Positions 62,810-64,000 of a stretch of 64,000 nucleotides of DNA are shown piece after piece; position 1 is the first letter of the stretch, and each line of letters begins with the position of its first letter. A program made the translations under genes and the position numbers. The notes beneath the pieces are model-generated. The model saw only the letters and a program-made list of their open reading frames with translations, did no database searches and was not told the DNA's origin. The stretch covers positions 806,001 through 870,000 of the forward strand of contig NZ_JAGSYG010000002.1 of the NCBI RefSeq assembly GCF_025685655.1, written 5' to 3'. Source of the stretch: Acidicapsa ligni. GTDB taxonomy: Bacteria > Acidobacteriota > Terriglobia > Terriglobales > Acidobacteriaceae.

Positions 62810-63652
62810 TCAGCGCTCAATTACTGCTTCGATATAGCCATGCGGTTCGTCGATGGGCACAAAGACCTGGTTTGGATTGTTCTGACCGAAGCGACTTAGA
62901 TCTACCAGAAGACAGTGCAGGTTCGGCATGGTCAGGGTAACGCGCGCTATCTCGGGAATAGCCTCAATCAAGTCTTTACCCATGTCGTAGAGAGTGTGCT
63001 GCACGCTAAGACTGTCGTGCTCGGCAAAGGTCTGGATGAGCGTTTCCAATGCGCGTGATCGACTTAGTTCATAACTGGCGGGCGGAGCGTCGTACTCCCA
63101 AGCGATGGTGGCTCGTGTTCCCAGGATACGATCTGTACTTTCGGGCAGTGTTGTCAGTTTGTCTTTGATGTATCCGGTAAATGCGGATTTGGTTGTCTTG
63201 AGAATCATGAGGCCATCTACGCCGGAAGTCACTTTTGGTTTTTCGCCGCGTAGCTGCTCGATCTTCGCTGTTTGCAATTCCGGGCCCGTCATCGTATACG
63301 TTGTGGCATGAGGCAGACCATTGATCAAGGCCTGCTTCCAGCTCTTTTCTTCGATCTCTACAGAGGCTTTCGTTACCTGAGAATTGTTGAGCAGGAGATA
63401 GTGGACGAGCTCGATGGCGAACTCCTCCAATGTTGCGGCTTGTGACTCGCGCGCCAGCCAGTAGACGGTATTCTTCATGGTGTCTGTCGGGAGAATCCTG
63501 CTGTTGTCTCCATCGGTGAAGGCGCTTTCGAAGTCTCCATGCAGCAGCACTTGCACGCTCCACTCCTTCATCGCGTGATGAGTCTCATGACGTACAACCT
63601 TCATGACGCGGACACGTGATTTTCCGTAGCGATTCTCGCCTAGATGAGCCAT
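62810..63652 (-). CDS. Urate oxidase (uricase)
   Basis: 280 residues; ATG 63652 has TTAGGAGA seven bases upstream. Cofactor-free uricase of two tunnelling T-fold repeats: RYGKSRVRVMKV with the catalytic Lys11, PTDTMKNTVYWLA with Thr56-Asp57, VDGLMILKTTKSAFTGYIKD, LGTRATIAWEY, LYDMGKDLIEAIPEI and LPNLHCLL-type MPNLHCLLVDLSRFG. It oxidises urate to 5-hydroxyisourate, giving H2O2. The gene for the next enzyme lies eight bases upstream on the same strand. Confidence 0.95.
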   Translation of the reverse strand: MAHLGENRYGKSRVRVMKVVRHETHHAMKEWSVQVLLHGDFESAFTDGDNSRILPTDTMKNTVYWLARESQAATLEEFAIELVHYLLLNNSQVTKASVEIEEKSWKQALINGLPHATTYTMTGPELQTAKIEQLRGEKPKVTSGVDGLMILKTTKSAFTGYIKDKLTTLPESTDRILGTRATIAWEYDAPPASYELSRSRALETLIQTFAEHDSLSVQHTLYDMGKDLIEAIPEIARVTLTMPNLHCLLVDLSRFGQNNPNQVFVPIDEPHGYIEAVIER

Positions 63653-63660
63653 CGAATCTC

Positions 63661-63990
63661 CTAACTGCCTCGATAGGTTGTATAGCTGTTATCGCTCAAC
63701 AGGAGCGGCAAATGATAGTGAGGCTGCCCGTCGATAAGGAAGGTGATGGATATCTCCGGGTAGATACTGCGACGGCCCTGAGTTTCGAAGTATTCGCCTA
63801 TCAGAAAAGTCAGGCGATATACGCCGTCGCTGGCATCGGGGCACAGATCGCGGCAGCGGCCATCGGAGTCTGTTGCGCCTTCGCGGGCTGCAATCCAACC
63901 CGTGGGTGTTTGCTTTTCAAGACGCAAAGGAATGCCTGCGCCGGGTTTGCCTAGAACGGCATCGAGTATGTGCGTTGTGATGGCGCTCAT
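63661..63990 (-). CDS. pucM: 5-Hydroxyisourate hydrolase (transthyretin-like)
   Basis: 109 residues. It begins with SAITTHILDAVLGKPGAGI, containing the active-site His7, and ends with YTTYRGS, the C-terminal signature separating HIU hydrolases from true transthyretins. RLTFLIGEYF and PEISITFLIDGQPHYHLPLL complete the fold. It converts 5-hydroxyisourate to OHCU, the second step of urate breakdown. Starting ten bases from the window edge, it may be internal to a longer leftward operon whose earlier genes lie outside. Confidence 0.95.
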   Translation of the reverse strand: MSAITTHILDAVLGKPGAGIPLRLEKQTPTGWIAAREGATDSDGRCRDLCPDASDGVYRLTFLIGEYFETQGRRSIYPEISITFLIDGQPHYHLPLLLSDNSYTTYRGS

Positions 63991-64000
63991 GGTTGTAACC

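Overview
The window looks like a chromosomal segment of an Acidobacteriota member, most likely order Terriglobales (Granulicella, Terriglobus or Edaphobacter relatives). This is inferred from gene content: a 1342-residue TonB receptor with an N-terminal carboxypeptidase-regulatory-like domain, a VWFA-related acidobacterial protein, a DUF1080 protein, an OmpL-like (bbp2) porin, a Wzi-type outer-membrane protein and a SpoIIE phosphatase with a 7TM sensor. No rRNA, tRNA, CRISPR array, transposase or prophage was recognised.

Layout. 1-4.2 kb: a succinate dehydrogenase locus (end of sdhC, then sdhA, sdhB). It is interrupted by a small membrane ORF with an in-frame amber codon, by a second membrane protein and by an orphan HigA-type antitoxin; a decayed sdhB 3' fragment follows. 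4.3-5.8 kb: a 2TM SLATT-like protein with a 44-residue partner, and a DUF1801 protein. 5.9-18.4 kb: housekeeping and envelope genes (apaG, SpoIIE phosphatase, uvrC, OmpA-like lipoprotein, pyrE, DUF1080, a glycine-rich secreted protein, eno, gpmI). 18.5-30.6 kb: GH3 glucosidase, AcpA-like phosphoesterase, Tat-exported multicopper oxidase, small hypotheticals, bbp2 porin, an orphan ABC ATPase, argJ, VanZ-like protein. 31-44 kb: pyruvate dehydrogenase E1 alpha and beta, Wzi-like protein, Gfo/Idh/MocA oxidoreductase, VWFA protein, rarA, SpoU methyltransferase, TsaC, YdcF-like protein, a secreted esterase.

43.9-64 kb is the most distinctive part and reads as a purine/ureide scavenging region cut by the right edge. 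Uricase and 5-hydroxyisourate hydrolase sit at the end. Before them lie an APC permease, a cytochrome c protein with DUF2165 partner, a RidA protein, an acetamidase/formamidase, an HpxZ/AtzH-like protein and a large TonB receptor. Next to these is a rightward seven-gene operon (CMP/guanine-type deaminase, FAD-linked oxidase, creatininase-family amidohydrolase, CocE/NonD hydrolase, ABC ATPase, ABC permease, DUF3891), divergent from an HpxY/AtzE-type amidase and an NMT1-like ABC binding lipoprotein. A perfect 10-bp inverted repeat lies in the shared promoter. The proposed flow is TonB receptor to binding lipoprotein to ABC permease, then deamination, oxidation and amide hydrolysis; the substrate is inferred only.

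Non-coding structure: at least three dispersed repeat families (a 32-bp palindromic element in three identical copies, a CTACATAGCCCCC motif, and CCCAxxTCT/AGAxxTGGG hairpins), several good terminators, and a change of strand composition near 20 kb (plus strand C-rich to the left, G-rich to the right, regardless of gene direction).
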